64,000 nucleotides of DNA from Burkholderia lata (GTDB taxonomy: Bacteria > Pseudomonadota > Gammaproteobacteria > Burkholderiales > Burkholderiaceae), in NCBI RefSeq assembly GCF_902499335.1, contig NZ_CABVQK010000019.1, positions 124,001-188,000 of the forward strand, read 5' to 3'. The stretch's first letter is position 1, and every line of letters begins with the position of its first letter. Both the position numbers and the translations under genes were made by a program. The notes under the pieces are model-generated. The model searched no databases and was not told the origin of the DNA. It saw nothing but the letters and a program-made list of their open reading frames with translations. Positions 26,681 through 35,800 of the stretch are shown one piece after another.

Positions 26681-27907
26681 ATGAGCCGTGCAGACCTTCC
26701 CCTTCGCGCACCCGCCGCCGTCCACGACTATCCGACCTATCGCGACGCGCTCGCCGGCCGCCGGCTACCCGCCGCCTTCGTCGACCTCGACTGCCTCGAC
26801 GCGAACCTCGCCGACCTGAAGCGCCGCGCACGCGGCCTGCCGATCCGGCTCGCGACGAAGTCGGTGCGCTCGCGCGAACTGATCGGCGCAGTGCTTGCCG
26901 CCGGCCCGTTCATGCAGGGGCTGCTGTGCTACTCGGCCGCGGAAGCCGCGTGGCTCGCGGACGGCGGGTTCGACGACATCGTCGTCGCGTATCCGACCGT
27001 CGAGCCCGACGACCTGCGCGCGATGGCCGCGCAACTCAGGCGGGGTCGCTCGATCACGCTGATGGTCGACGACGCCGCGCAGGTCGACGCGATCGACCGC
27101 GTCGCACACGAGGAACGGGTGACGATCCCGCTCGCGATCGATCTCGACATGTCGTCCGCGTATCCGGGCCTGTACTTCGGCATGTACCGCTCGCCGGTGC
27201 GCGACGTAGCCGGCGTACTCGCGCTCGCGAGCCGCATCGACGAGCGGCAGCACGTGCGGCTCGACGGGTTGATGGGCTACGAAGGACAGATCGCCGGCGT
27301 GGCGGACACGGAGCCGGGCAACGGCGCGCGCAACGCGCTGGTGCGTCACCTGAAGCGCCGCTCGGCGCGCGAGATCAACGCGCGCCGCCAGGCGGCCGTG
27401 CAGGCGCTCGCGGCGGCGGGCCATCGGTTGCGCTTCGTGAACGGAGGCGGCACCGGCAGTATCGAAAGCACGCTCGGCGATACGTCGGTCACCGAGCTCG
27501 CGGCCGGCTCCGGCCTCTACGCGCCCGCGCTGTTCGATCACTACGCGGCGTTTCATGCGCAGCCGGCCGCCGGCTTCGCACTGCCGGTCGTGCGGATTCC
27601 GCAGCCGGGCATCGTGACCTGCTCGGGCGGCGGCTATATCGCGTCGGGCCCGGCCGGCAAGAGCCGTCTGCCCCGGCCGTGGCTGCCGGCCGGCTGCACG
27701 CTGATCGACAACGAAGGCGCAGGCGAGGTACAGACGCCCCTGCGCGTGCCTCACGGCATCGCACCGGCGATCGGCGACCCGATCCTGTTCCGCCACGCGA
27801 AGGCCGGCGAGCTGTGCGAACGCTTCAACACGCTGCTGCTGATCCGCGGCGGCCGCGTGGTCGGCGAAGCGCCCACCTATCGCGGCGAAGGCAAGAGCTT
27901 TTTCTAG
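26681..27907 (+). CDS. PLP fold-type III amino-acid racemase / aldolase-like enzyme
   Basis: The 408-residue protein has the alanine-racemase-like barrel at the N-terminus, with FVDLDCLDANL and the PLP-binding lysine in LATKSVRS, and a D-serine-dehydratase-like beta domain at the C-terminus. The family includes D-threonine aldolases and D-3-hydroxy-amino-acid dehydratases, which cleave or deaminate D-hydroxy amino acids. Substrate is not determined. It is followed after 74 bases by the lactone oxidase and then an MFS gene, suggesting one catabolic operon. The ATG at 26681 matches family starts. Confidence 0.75.
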   Translation: MSRADLPLRAPAAVHDYPTYRDALAGRRLPAAFVDLDCLDANLADLKRRARGLPIRLATKSVRSRELIGAVLAAGPFMQGLLCYSAAEAAWLADGGFDDIVVAYPTVEPDDLRAMAAQLRRGRSITLMVDDAAQVDAIDRVAHEERVTIPLAIDLDMSSAYPGLYFGMYRSPVRDVAGVLALASRIDERQHVRLDGLMGYEGQIAGVADTEPGNGARNALVRHLKRRSAREINARRQAAVQALAAAGHRLRFVNGGGTGSIESTLGDTSVTELAAGSGLYAPALFDHYAAFHAQPAAGFALPVVRIPQPGIVTCSGGGYIASGPAGKSRLPRPWLPAGCTLIDNEGAGEVQTPLRVPHGIAPAIGDPILFRHAKAGELCERFNTLLLIRGGRVVGEAPTYRGEGKSFF

Positions 27908-27981
27908 CGGGCCGCGCCGCCCGTCGTTCAAACCGGTCACCCCATTCAACTCATTCAAACGACAACCACGGAGACAATGCC

Positions 27982-29388
27982 ATGTGGCGCAACTGGTCGG
28001 GATATGTCTGCAGTCCTGATGCAATCGTGTCGACGCCTGCGTCGCACGCCGGGCTCGCGGCCGTGCTGCGCGACGCGGCGGCAGCCGGCGCCACCGTGCG
28101 CGCGGCCGGCGCCGGTCACTCGTTCTCGCCGCTCGTGCAGACCGACGACGTGATCCTGTCGCTCGACGCGATGCAGGGCGTGATCGATGTCGACCGCGAC
28201 CGGCGCGTCGCGCGCGTGCATGCCGGCACGCGGCTGTGGGCGCTCGGCCCGGCACTCGCCGCGCACGGCCTCGCGATGGAGAACCTCGGCGACATCAACG
28301 TGCAGTCGATCGCCGGTGCGACCAGCACCGGCACGCACGGCACCGGCATCACGCTCGGCAACCTGTCGACGCAGATCGACAGCCTGACCTTCATGTGCGC
28401 GGACGGCAGCGAGATCCGCGCGAGCGCCGACACGCATCCCGATTTGTTCGCGGGCGGCCGGATCGGGCTCGGCGCACTCGGCGTGCTGACCGAGATCGGC
28501 CTGCGCCTCGTGCCCGCGTTCAAGCTGCGCCTCGAGCGCGGCGGCATGCAGCTCGACGACTGCCTCGCGCAAGCAGACGCGCTGATCGCGAAGCATCGCT
28601 CGTTCGAGTTCTACTGGTTCCCGCATACGGACGCCGTGCTGACCAAGGCGTGGGACATGACCGACGAGCCGGCCGACTCGGTGCACTGGGCGAGCCGTGC
28701 ATCCGAGTCGTTCCTCGAGAACACGGTGTTCGGCGCGCTGTGCGGGCTCGGCAAGCACATGCCGTCGCTGTGCCCGGCGCTGAGCCGGCTGTGCGCATCG
28801 ACGGTGTCGGCCGGCCGGCACGTCGATGCGAGCTACGCGATGCTGTCGACGGTGCGCCGCGTGCGCTTCAACGAAATGGAATGGTCGGTGCCGGCCGAAC
28901 GCGGCGCCGACGCGCTGCGCGAAATCCGCGCATTCATCGCGCGCCGCAGCTTCCCGCTGATGTTCCCGATCGAATACCGCTGGGTGCGCGGCGACGACAT
29001 CTGGCTGAGCCCCGACTACGGGCGCGACAGCGTGCGCATCTCGGTGCACCAGTATCGCGGGATGCCGTTCGACGCGTACTTCTCGGGCGTGCAGGCGATC
29101 TGCCGCAATCACGGCGGGCGGCCGCACTGGGGCAAGGTGCATGCGATGAAGGCCGCCGAACTGGCGGCGTGCTACCCGCACTGGGACGATTTCCTCGCGT
29201 TGCGTGAACGGATGGACCCGCATGGCCGCTTCCTGACGCCGTACCTGCGCACGCTGTTCGGCCTGCCGCAACACGCAGGCGCAAGCGCAGCCGCCCGCGC
29301 CGCGCCAGCCCGACGAGGGACACACCCGATGCACGAAACGGCCGGCATCGCACAAGATCGGCCGCGATCCAACCAGGAGGCCTCATGA
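27982..29388 (+). CDS. FAD-dependent D-arabinono-1,4-lactone oxidase family protein
   Basis: The 468-residue protein has an N-terminal VAO/PCMH FAD-binding domain, with AGAGHSFSPL (about residues 44-53) and GATSTGTHGTG as flavin contacts, and a C-terminal ALO domain ending HWGKVHAM. Relatives are aldonolactone, L-gulonolactone and alditol oxidases, which produce hydrogen peroxide or pass electrons to acceptors. No signal peptide is visible. The last 40 residues are a low-complexity tail. Its stop overlaps the next start in ATGA, which indicates translational coupling to the MFS gene. Together they may oxidise and import a sugar derivative. Confidence 0.82.
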   Translation: MWRNWSGYVCSPDAIVSTPASHAGLAAVLRDAAAAGATVRAAGAGHSFSPLVQTDDVILSLDAMQGVIDVDRDRRVARVHAGTRLWALGPALAAHGLAMENLGDINVQSIAGATSTGTHGTGITLGNLSTQIDSLTFMCADGSEIRASADTHPDLFAGGRIGLGALGVLTEIGLRLVPAFKLRLERGGMQLDDCLAQADALIAKHRSFEFYWFPHTDAVLTKAWDMTDEPADSVHWASRASESFLENTVFGALCGLGKHMPSLCPALSRLCASTVSAGRHVDASYAMLSTVRRVRFNEMEWSVPAERGADALREIRAFIARRSFPLMFPIEYRWVRGDDIWLSPDYGRDSVRISVHQYRGMPFDAYFSGVQAICRNHGGRPHWGKVHAMKAAELAACYPHWDDFLALRERMDPHGRFLTPYLRTLFGLPQHAGASAAARAAPARRGTHPMHETAGIAQDRPRSNQEAS

Positions 29389-30569
29389 GCACAGCCACCC
29401 TGCATGCCGCCGCACAGTCGCGCCCCGATCCGTCGACCGGTGCCGTCGTCCGCCTCGCGCTCGCGTTCGCGGCGGCCACCAACGGCCTGATCCTGTCGCC
29501 GTTCCTCGTCGCGGCCGTGATGACACGCTTTCGACTCGACGAAGGCACCGCGACCGCGCTCGTCAGCGCCGAGATCCTCGGCATCGCGATCAGTTGCGCA
29601 CTGCTGTCGCACCGGATCGCACGCGCCGCGCGGCCGTTCACGCTGGCCGGCCTGGTCGGCACGATCGCCGGCCAGGCGCTCAGCGCGGTCGCGCCCGGGA
29701 TCGTGTCCGCGGCGGTCGCGCGCGGGATGACGGGGCTGTTCGAAGGGATGCTGTTCGTCGTCGTCGCGTCCGGCGTGTCGCAGCGCGCATCGACCGACCG
29801 CCTGTGGGGGCAAATCAACCTGCTCGCGGGCATCATCAACGGCGGCATCCTCGTGCTGATCTCCGCATTGCCGGCCGCCTGGCTCGGCCGCTGGGTGTTC
29901 GCGCTGCTGGCGGCCGTCGTCGCCGTGCTGGCGCCCGCGATCCGCGGCATCGACGCGTTCGCGAGCGCGCCCGCGCAAACCCACGTGCGTGCCGGCACGC
30001 TGCCGTGGCGGCCGGTGATCGCGATCTGGGTCGTGACCGCGCTCGTCTACGGCGTGCAGGCGTCGCAATGGGCGATCGCCGGCTTCGTCGGCGAGCGTGC
30101 CGGGCTGTCGCCCACGACGATCGGCGTACTGCTGTCGGTGTCGTCGCTGCTCGGCTTCGTCGGCGCGGCGATTCCGTCGCATCCGGCCAGCCACCCGCAC
30201 CGCCTCGCGCTGATCTGGGCCGCGCAGCTCGCGATGATCGCGTCGATCGAATGGTTCTTCAGCGCGCGCAGCGGCAGCGCGTACTTCCTGAGCCAGTTCG
30301 TGCTGAACAGCGCGTTCTTCGTGATCGTGCCGTTCCTCACCGGCATGCTGTCCGACGTCGACCCGGACGGCTCGCTGGTCGCGCGCACGCTGGTCGTCAC
30401 GTTCTTCGCGGCCGGCATCGGCACCGCGCTGTCGGGCGCACTGCTCGGCCGTTTCGGCGGCATGCGCGTCGCCCACGTGCTGTGCGTGGCCGTGCTGGCC
30501 GCCGCCCCGTTCGTGCGGCTCGCGCTGCGCCGCGCGGCGCCCGGTGCGGTGGCCAGCGCGTCGCCCTGA
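29385..30569 (+). CDS. MFS transporter
   Basis: The 394-residue protein has about 12 membrane segments in two six-helix halves. The cytoplasmic central loop lies around residues 190-205 (SAPAQTHVRAG). A GGAGG ribosome site and an ATGA overlap with the lactone oxidase gene show that it belongs to the same operon. The substrate is not evident from sequence; by context it may carry the sugar acid, lactone or amino acid handled by the two upstream enzymes. It is followed by a porin gene after 134 bases. Confidence 0.82.
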   Translation: MSTATLHAAAQSRPDPSTGAVVRLALAFAAATNGLILSPFLVAAVMTRFRLDEGTATALVSAEILGIAISCALLSHRIARAARPFTLAGLVGTIAGQALSAVAPGIVSAAVARGMTGLFEGMLFVVVASGVSQRASTDRLWGQINLLAGIINGGILVLISALPAAWLGRWVFALLAAVVAVLAPAIRGIDAFASAPAQTHVRAGTLPWRPVIAIWVVTALVYGVQASQWAIAGFVGERAGLSPTTIGVLLSVSSLLGFVGAAIPSHPASHPHRLALIWAAQLAMIASIEWFFSARSGSAYFLSQFVLNSAFFVIVPFLTGMLSDVDPDGSLVARTLVVTFFAAGIGTALSGALLGRFGGMRVAHVLCVAVLAAAPFVRLALRRAAPGAVASASP

Positions 30570-30703
30570 CCGCAGTGCGCCATGCCGTGGCCGCGACGCA
30601 CCGCGAGAATGGCCGCCGCGGCCTTGGCCCGCGCAAATTTGGCTTTCTACATTCGTTTCCGGCGGTACGAGCCGCCCCCCATGTCGATGCGGAGTCCATA
30701 AGA

Positions 30704-31900
30704 ATGAATCGTCACGATACCGTTCGCGCCGCGTGCTGCGCGATGATGGCCCTGGCAGTGACCGGCGCGCACGCGCAAAGCAACGTGACGCTGTACGGCG
30801 TGATCGATGCGGGCATCCGCTACGAAACGCACGGCGTGTCCTACGGCGCCGACGGCTCGCCGGTGTCGACCGGCCGCAAGATCTCGATGGCTGACGGCGG
30901 CGGCCTGACGGAAAGCTACTGGGGCCTCAAGGGGCAGGAGGATCTCGGCGGCGGGCTGTCCGCGCAGTTCAACGTCGAAAGCCACTTCGGCCCGAACAGC
31001 GGCGCGATCGTGCCGGCCGGCTCGCCGAACTTCTTCCAGGTCGCGTACGTGGGGCTGACGTCGACGTCGCTCGGCCAGCTCGCGCTCGGCCGCCAGTACA
31101 ACGTGCCGTTCGAAATGGTGTCGCTGACCTACGGCTCGAACCTGTGGGCCGGCCCGCAGGATCCGTACTTCAACCTGTTCAAGCCGGAGCAGACGATGCT
31201 CGCCGGCTCGCGCACCAGCAACATGATCCAGTACTGCGCGCAAATCGGCAGCCTGTACCTGCTCGCACAGTACGCGCCCGGCGGCCATGCGGGCGGCGGC
31301 GCGCTCGGCAGCCAGGCCGGCGCGGCGGTCGCGTATGCGCCGGACAAGGGGCCGTTCACGGTCGGCGCGTCGTTCATGCGCAGCTGGGACGACGTCACGC
31401 ACGCGAAATTCGACATCTATGGCGGCGGCGGCTCGGTGACGCTCGGCAACGCGACCGTCAACGCCGGCTATATCGAGAACGCGCGCGACAACGACTTCAC
31501 GTCGTTCACGAACGGCCCGTTCAGTTCGACCGATCTCGCCGCGCTCGGCATCATCTCGCCCGCGCAGGTGGTCGATCCGTCGGTGCCCGGCGGGTTCCGG
31601 CGCCGCAAGATGGCGCTCGCGGGGCTGACCTACAGGTTCACGCCGGCGTTCACGGCCGCCGTCAACGCATGGTGGACCACGCAGTCGGGCTACACGCCCG
31701 ACTTCGACGGCCGCGCGCGCCAGTTCCAGGTGATCGCCGGCTACAGCCTGTCGAAGCGCAGCATGCTCTACGCGGAAGTCGACTACGCGATCTATCGCGG
31801 CGGCCTGATCGGCGCGCAGCTGGTCGGCATCAACGGGCAGGCGCCGAGCACGAGCACCACGCAGCTCGGCGCGACGGTCGGCCTGCGCCACTACTTCTGA
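30704..31900 (+). CDS. Gram-negative porin (Burkholderia OmpC-like)
   Basis: The 398-residue outer-membrane protein has a signal peptide cleaved at AHAQ near residue 24, the family start QSNVTLYGVIDAGI, the EDLGGGLSAQFNVES segment, and the terminal phenylalanine (LRHYF) needed for barrel assembly. It should form a 16-stranded trimeric diffusion pore. Its position after the PLP enzyme, oxidase and MFS genes suggests it widens uptake of the same substrate. GGAG lies nine bases before the ATG. An AraC regulator follows. Confidence 0.9.
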   Translation: MNRHDTVRAACCAMMALAVTGAHAQSNVTLYGVIDAGIRYETHGVSYGADGSPVSTGRKISMADGGGLTESYWGLKGQEDLGGGLSAQFNVESHFGPNSGAIVPAGSPNFFQVAYVGLTSTSLGQLALGRQYNVPFEMVSLTYGSNLWAGPQDPYFNLFKPEQTMLAGSRTSNMIQYCAQIGSLYLLAQYAPGGHAGGGALGSQAGAAVAYAPDKGPFTVGASFMRSWDDVTHAKFDIYGGGGSVTLGNATVNAGYIENARDNDFTSFTNGPFSSTDLAALGIISPAQVVDPSVPGGFRRRKMALAGLTYRFTPAFTAAVNAWWTTQSGYTPDFDGRARQFQVIAGYSLSKRSMLYAEVDYAIYRGGLIGAQLVGINGQAPSTSTTQLGATVGLRHYF

Positions 31901-32000
31901 AGCGGGGCCGCGCAGGATGTGGGCAATCGTGGCCGGGGCGGCACCGGGTTTCCGGCCGGGCGGGACGAGTACAATCCATGGAAAAAAATACGGAGCATCC

Positions 32001-33020
32001 ATGGACGATACCGACCGTTATACGACGGCGAATCTGCCGGTCCATCTGTTGCGGTGCCTCGCGGAGACAAGCAAGGAGCTGGGCATCGACCCCGCGCGGC
32101 TGTGCCTCGGGCTCGGCTTCGACGTCGCGGACCTGTCGAATCCGTCGTGCCGGATTTCGTTGCGCCAGGCGAGCACGATGATCCGCCGCGCGCTCGAGAT
32201 GGCGCCGGGGCGGGCGCTCGGCCTCGAACTCGGCACGAGCGAGACGATCGCGTCGATCGGGCTGGTCGGCTATGCGATGCTGACGAGCCCGACGCTGAAG
32301 GACGCGATCTCGGTCGGGATGGAACTGCAGCGCCATACGGGGCCGCTGTTGCGCTTCGACGTGACGTCGGATGCACGCACGCTGTCGATCCGCGCGACCA
32401 ACGTCTTCCTCGAACCCGACATCGAGGCGTTCCTCGTCGAGGAAGCGTTCGGCAGCTTCATGAAGATCGGGCGCTCGCTCGTCGGCCCCGCGTTCCAGCC
32501 GAAGGTCGTCGATCTCAGCTACCCGCCGCCGCCCTACGCGGAGCAATACGCGCGCGTGTTTCCGTGCCCGGTGCGGTTCGAACAGGAGCAGAACCTGTTC
32601 TCATGCGACGCCGCGCTCGGCAACCGCCCGATCGCGACCCACGATCCGCTCGCGCATCGGCAGGCGCTCGAATTCCTGCAGGACGCGCTGCCGCCTGAAC
32701 CCGAAGGCACCGAGTTTCTTGAGTCGATCGAACGGATCATGCGGCGAGACCTGCGCCATGCGCCATCGCTCGCCGAGATCGCCGCGCAGCTGTGCATGAG
32801 CGAGCGCACGCTGCGGCGACGGCTGGCCGATCAAGGCGTGTCGTATCAGACGGTGATCGACACGATCCGCCGCAAGCGCGCGTTCACGCTGCTGAGCAAC
32901 CCGCGGCTGTCGATCGAGGACGTCGCGCACGAAGTCGGGTTCAGCGACGCACACAACTTCCGGCGCGCGTTCAAGCGGTGGACCGGGCACGGGCCGCGTG
33001 AAGGGCAGCGGCCGGCGTAA
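32001..33020 (+). CDS. AraC-family regulator (OruR-type)
   Basis: The 339-residue regulator has an arabinose-binding-like N-terminal domain (about residues 20-210) and a C-terminal AraC domain: SLAEIAAQLCMSERTLRRRLADQG and a second helix-turn-helix with VAHEVGFSDAHNFRRAFKRWTG. GGAG lies five bases before the ATG at 32001. It closes the cluster of PLP enzyme, lactone oxidase, MFS and porin on the same strand and is their most likely regulator. It converges on the carbamoylase gene at 33048. Confidence 0.88.
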   Translation: MDDTDRYTTANLPVHLLRCLAETSKELGIDPARLCLGLGFDVADLSNPSCRISLRQASTMIRRALEMAPGRALGLELGTSETIASIGLVGYAMLTSPTLKDAISVGMELQRHTGPLLRFDVTSDARTLSIRATNVFLEPDIEAFLVEEAFGSFMKIGRSLVGPAFQPKVVDLSYPPPPYAEQYARVFPCPVRFEQEQNLFSCDAALGNRPIATHDPLAHRQALEFLQDALPPEPEGTEFLESIERIMRRDLRHAPSLAEIAAQLCMSERTLRRRLADQGVSYQTVIDTIRRKRAFTLLSNPRLSIEDVAHEVGFSDAHNFRRAFKRWTGHGPREGQRPA

Positions 33021-33047
33021 TTGCGTCGCCGGGCGCCTGCCATTACG

Positions 33048-34319
33048 TTACGCCGCGCCCGCGAGCGAACGATCGAGCCCGACGAGCGTTTGATACAGCA
33101 CGCGCGTGCCGTCGAGCAGCTGCTGCGGCTCGATCCATTCTTCCGGGCAATGGCTGCGGCCGCCCAGGCACGGTATGAAGATCATCCCGATCGGCCCGGT
33201 CGGCGCGACGTACACGGCATCGTGCCCCGCGCCGCTCGGCAGCCGCATGCTCGGATAGCCGAGCTGCGTGGCCGCCTGTTCGACCGCGTCCATCACGAGC
33301 GGCTGGCAATCGGTCGGCCGTGCGCGGCTCACGTGCTCCGCGCGCGCGCTCAACCGCAACGCATCGAGCCGCGCGGCCGCGCCGGCCAGCAGCGCCTCGG
33401 GGAAAGCGTCGAGCACCGCGTCGCTGTCGCTGCGCACTTCGAGCATCAGCTCGACCTGCCCCGGCACCGCGTTCGGCACGTTCGGCGTCATCGCGATCCG
33501 TCCGATCGTCGCGACGACGTAGTGCGGATTGCCCGACAGCGCCGACGCACGCGCATGCGCGGCCTCGATCAGGTGCGCGGCGCCGACGAGCGCGTCGCGA
33601 CGGATGTCCATCGGCGTCGTGCCCGCATGGTCGGGCTGCCCGGTCACGGTGATCAGCACACGCCGGATGCCGACGATGTTGGTCACGACGCCGATCGGCA
33701 GGCCGCGCGTCTCGAGTACCGGGCCCTGTTCGATATGCAGTTCGACGAACGCGGCCGTGCTGCCCGGCGCGCGCAGCGGTTCGCGCAGCGCATCCGGATT
33801 GCCGCCGATGCGGCGCAGCGCTTCGGCGAGCGTTTCGCCTTCGGCATTCGTCGCACGCAGCATGCCGGCGTCGAGCACGCCCGACAGCGCACGGCTGCCG
33901 ACGCACGAGATGCCGTAGTCGCTCGGTTCTTCGGACAGGAAGTCGATCACCTCGAACGGATGGTCGAGCACGATCCCCTGCTCGTTCAGCGTATGCGCGA
34001 CCTCGATGCCCGCGAGCACGCCGATGATCCCGTCGAAGCGGCCGCCGCCGACCACCGTGTCGCAATGCGACCCCGTGACGAGCGGTTTCGTGCAACGGCC
34101 GCTGCCTTCGCGGCGGCCGATCAGGTTGCCGCCCGCGTCCATCGATACGGCGAGCCCGGCTTCGGCGAACTGCGCGGCGAGCCATGCGCGCGCTTCGGTG
34201 AAGAGCGGCGAGAACGCGCGGCGCGTCCACGGGACGTCGGGCCGCGTAAAGCGCGCCAGTTGCTCGACGCGCGCATTCAGGCGTTCGGCGTTCAGCGGCG
34301 GGAAAGGCGTCGGATTCAT
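33048..34319 (-). CDS. N-carbamoyl-amino-acid amidohydrolase (M20/AmaB type)
   Basis: The 423-residue zinc enzyme has the binuclear-site ligands of the family: GSHCDTVVGGGRFDG (His, Asp), SEEPSDYG (Glu), ELHIEQGPVLE (His) and GAGHDA (His). Such enzymes hydrolyse N-carbamoyl-L-amino acids or ureido acids to the amino acid, ammonia and carbon dioxide. Its ATG overlaps the stop of the hydantoinase gene (ATGA), with AGGAG before it, so the two are translationally coupled. In this cluster the natural substrate is inferred to be N-carbamoyl-L-glutamate, giving glutamate as the last step of ergothioneine breakdown. Confidence 0.88.
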   Translation of the reverse strand: MNPTPFPPLNAERLNARVEQLARFTRPDVPWTRRAFSPLFTEARAWLAAQFAEAGLAVSMDAGGNLIGRREGSGRCTKPLVTGSHCDTVVGGGRFDGIIGVLAGIEVAHTLNEQGIVLDHPFEVIDFLSEEPSDYGISCVGSRALSGVLDAGMLRATNAEGETLAEALRRIGGNPDALREPLRAPGSTAAFVELHIEQGPVLETRGLPIGVVTNIVGIRRVLITVTGQPDHAGTTPMDIRRDALVGAAHLIEAAHARASALSGNPHYVVATIGRIAMTPNVPNAVPGQVELMLEVRSDSDAVLDAFPEALLAGAAARLDALRLSARAEHVSRARPTDCQPLVMDAVEQAATQLGYPSMRLPSGAGHDAVYVAPTGPIGMIFIPCLGGRSHCPEEWIEPQQLLDGTRVLYQTLVGLDRSLAGAA

Positions 34320-35701
34320 GCGTGCTCCTGTTCGGTGGCGATCGACCGGCTGCCGTGCGGCTTCAGGAAGCGGCCCGAGCCTGCCGGATTGACGATGCGC
34401 TCGCCGTCGTACACGAGCGCACCGCGGCAGTAGGTAGCGGCAATCCGCACCGTGAATTCCATCCCTTCGAACGCGCTCCACTGCACGGCCGACAGGCTGC
34501 GCGACGGATCGAATGCGTAACGCTCCGGCGTGAGGATCACGAAATCCGCATCGGCGCCGATATCGAGCGACCCTTTGCGGTCGTCGAGCAGGAAATGCCG
34601 CGCCGGGTTCGTCGCGAGCAGTTCGGCCACCCGCGTCGGCGCGATGCCATGCTGTTCGCAGCCGGTCCAGAACGCTGGCAGCAGCGTTTCGAGCCCCGGG
34701 CCACCCGACGCGTTGCGGAACACGTTCGGGTCGCCCTTGCGTTCGAGCCCCCAGCTCACGTGATCCGACGACACGAACGTGCATTCGCCGCGCGCGATGT
34801 GCGTCCACAGCAGTTCCTGCTCCGCGCGCGGCCGAATCGGCGGGTAGTGCTTGGTTTTCGCGCCGAAGCGCTTCGTGTGCGTTTCGTGGTCGAGCATCAG
34901 GTACTGCACGCAGGTTTCGATGCTTGCGCGATGGCCGGCCTGCCGGAACATGTTGCACAACTCGAAGCCCCGCGACGTCGACACGTGCACCGCGTGCGCG
35001 CGGGCGCCCGTCTCCGCGCCGATCTCGTAGATCAGCGCAGTCGCGAGGTTTTCGATCAGCGGCGGATGCGCGCGCAGGAAGGCGTCCCAGCCCGTGTCGC
35101 CGGCCTCGATCATCCGCGCGATGTTCTTGCGCGTCATGTCCTGCATCTGGTTGTGCACGCCGCACGCGAGGCCCGACGGCGCGATCAGCCGGAACGCGTC
35201 GTACAGCACGTCCTCCTCGACGCGCGGGAACCGGCCGGGCGTCGCCTCGAACGTCGAGAACTTGAACGCGCACACGCCGCCGTCGATCAGACCGGCCGCC
35301 GCTTCGAGGCCGTGCTTCGCGTTGAGCGTGCCGTACAGCGCGACGTCGACGTGGCAATCGCGCTCGGCTTCCGCGATCTTGCGATCGAGCTGCGCACGCG
35401 ACGCGACCGGCTCCGGATCGTCGTACGGCATGTCGACCATCACCGTCACGCCCCCGGCAGCAGCCGCACGCGACGCGTGACCGAGCCCCTCCTGGTTCGC
35501 CTGGCTGGCCGCATGCACCTGCCCGTCGACGACGCCCGGCAGCACCCACTGCCCGCGCGCATCGATCGTGTCGCGCGCCGCCGGCGGCGCGCCCGTGCCC
35601 CGCGCGGCAATCCGCCCGTTCCTGATCGCGAGCCAGCCGTCGTCGACCACCTCGCGCGCATCGACCAACCGGCCGCGCACCACCTGTTCGAATTCGCTCA
35701 T
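34316..35701 (-). CDS. Hydantoinase/allantoinase-family amidohydrolase
   Basis: The 461-residue protein is a cyclic amidohydrolase. Most metal ligands of dihydropyrimidinases are at the expected places: His63, the carbamylated lysine (Lys147 in FKFSTFE), His183, His239 and Asp313. The first histidine of the HxH motif is glutamine (GQVHA, Gln61), which is unusual. It should open a hydantoin ring to an N-carbamoyl amino acid, by context hydantoin-5-propionate to N-carbamoyl-glutamate. It is divergent from the LysR gene and overlaps the carbamoylase gene. Dihydropyrimidine or allantoin substrates are alternatives. Confidence 0.82.
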   Translation of the reverse strand: MSEFEQVVRGRLVDAREVVDDGWLAIRNGRIAARGTGAPPAARDTIDARGQWVLPGVVDGQVHAASQANQEGLGHASRAAAAGGVTVMVDMPYDDPEPVASRAQLDRKIAEAERDCHVDVALYGTLNAKHGLEAAAGLIDGGVCAFKFSTFEATPGRFPRVEEDVLYDAFRLIAPSGLACGVHNQMQDMTRKNIARMIEAGDTGWDAFLRAHPPLIENLATALIYEIGAETGARAHAVHVSTSRGFELCNMFRQAGHRASIETCVQYLMLDHETHTKRFGAKTKHYPPIRPRAEQELLWTHIARGECTFVSSDHVSWGLERKGDPNVFRNASGGPGLETLLPAFWTGCEQHGIAPTRVAELLATNPARHFLLDDRKGSLDIGADADFVILTPERYAFDPSRSLSAVQWSAFEGMEFTVRIAATYCRGALVYDGERIVNPAGSGRFLKPHGSRSIATEQEHA

Positions 35702-35782
35702 CTGCGCCTCCTGCTTTTTTGATCACGAGCAGTTTAGGCAGCGCTCTGCCAGAATGTCTCATGCCGATTTATCACCCCCACA

Positions 35783-35795
35783 TAACATGGAGTTA
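35783..35795. promoter_or_regulatory. T-N11-A LysR box, copy 1 (TAAC-N5-GTTA)
   Basis: TAACATGGAGTTA is an inverted repeat of the LysR T-N11-A type and overlaps the ribosome site of the LysR gene in the 99-base divergent promoter. The same arms and spacing recur at 36812-36824 before the desulfurase operon. Confidence 0.55.
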
Positions 35796-35800
35796 AGGCT

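Noticed and set aside
33048..35762. A single 904-codon minus-strand protein covering carbamoylase and hydantoinase
   Set aside because: The hydantoinase is in another frame; the two genes overlap by ATGA with a ribosome site, so they are separate proteins.
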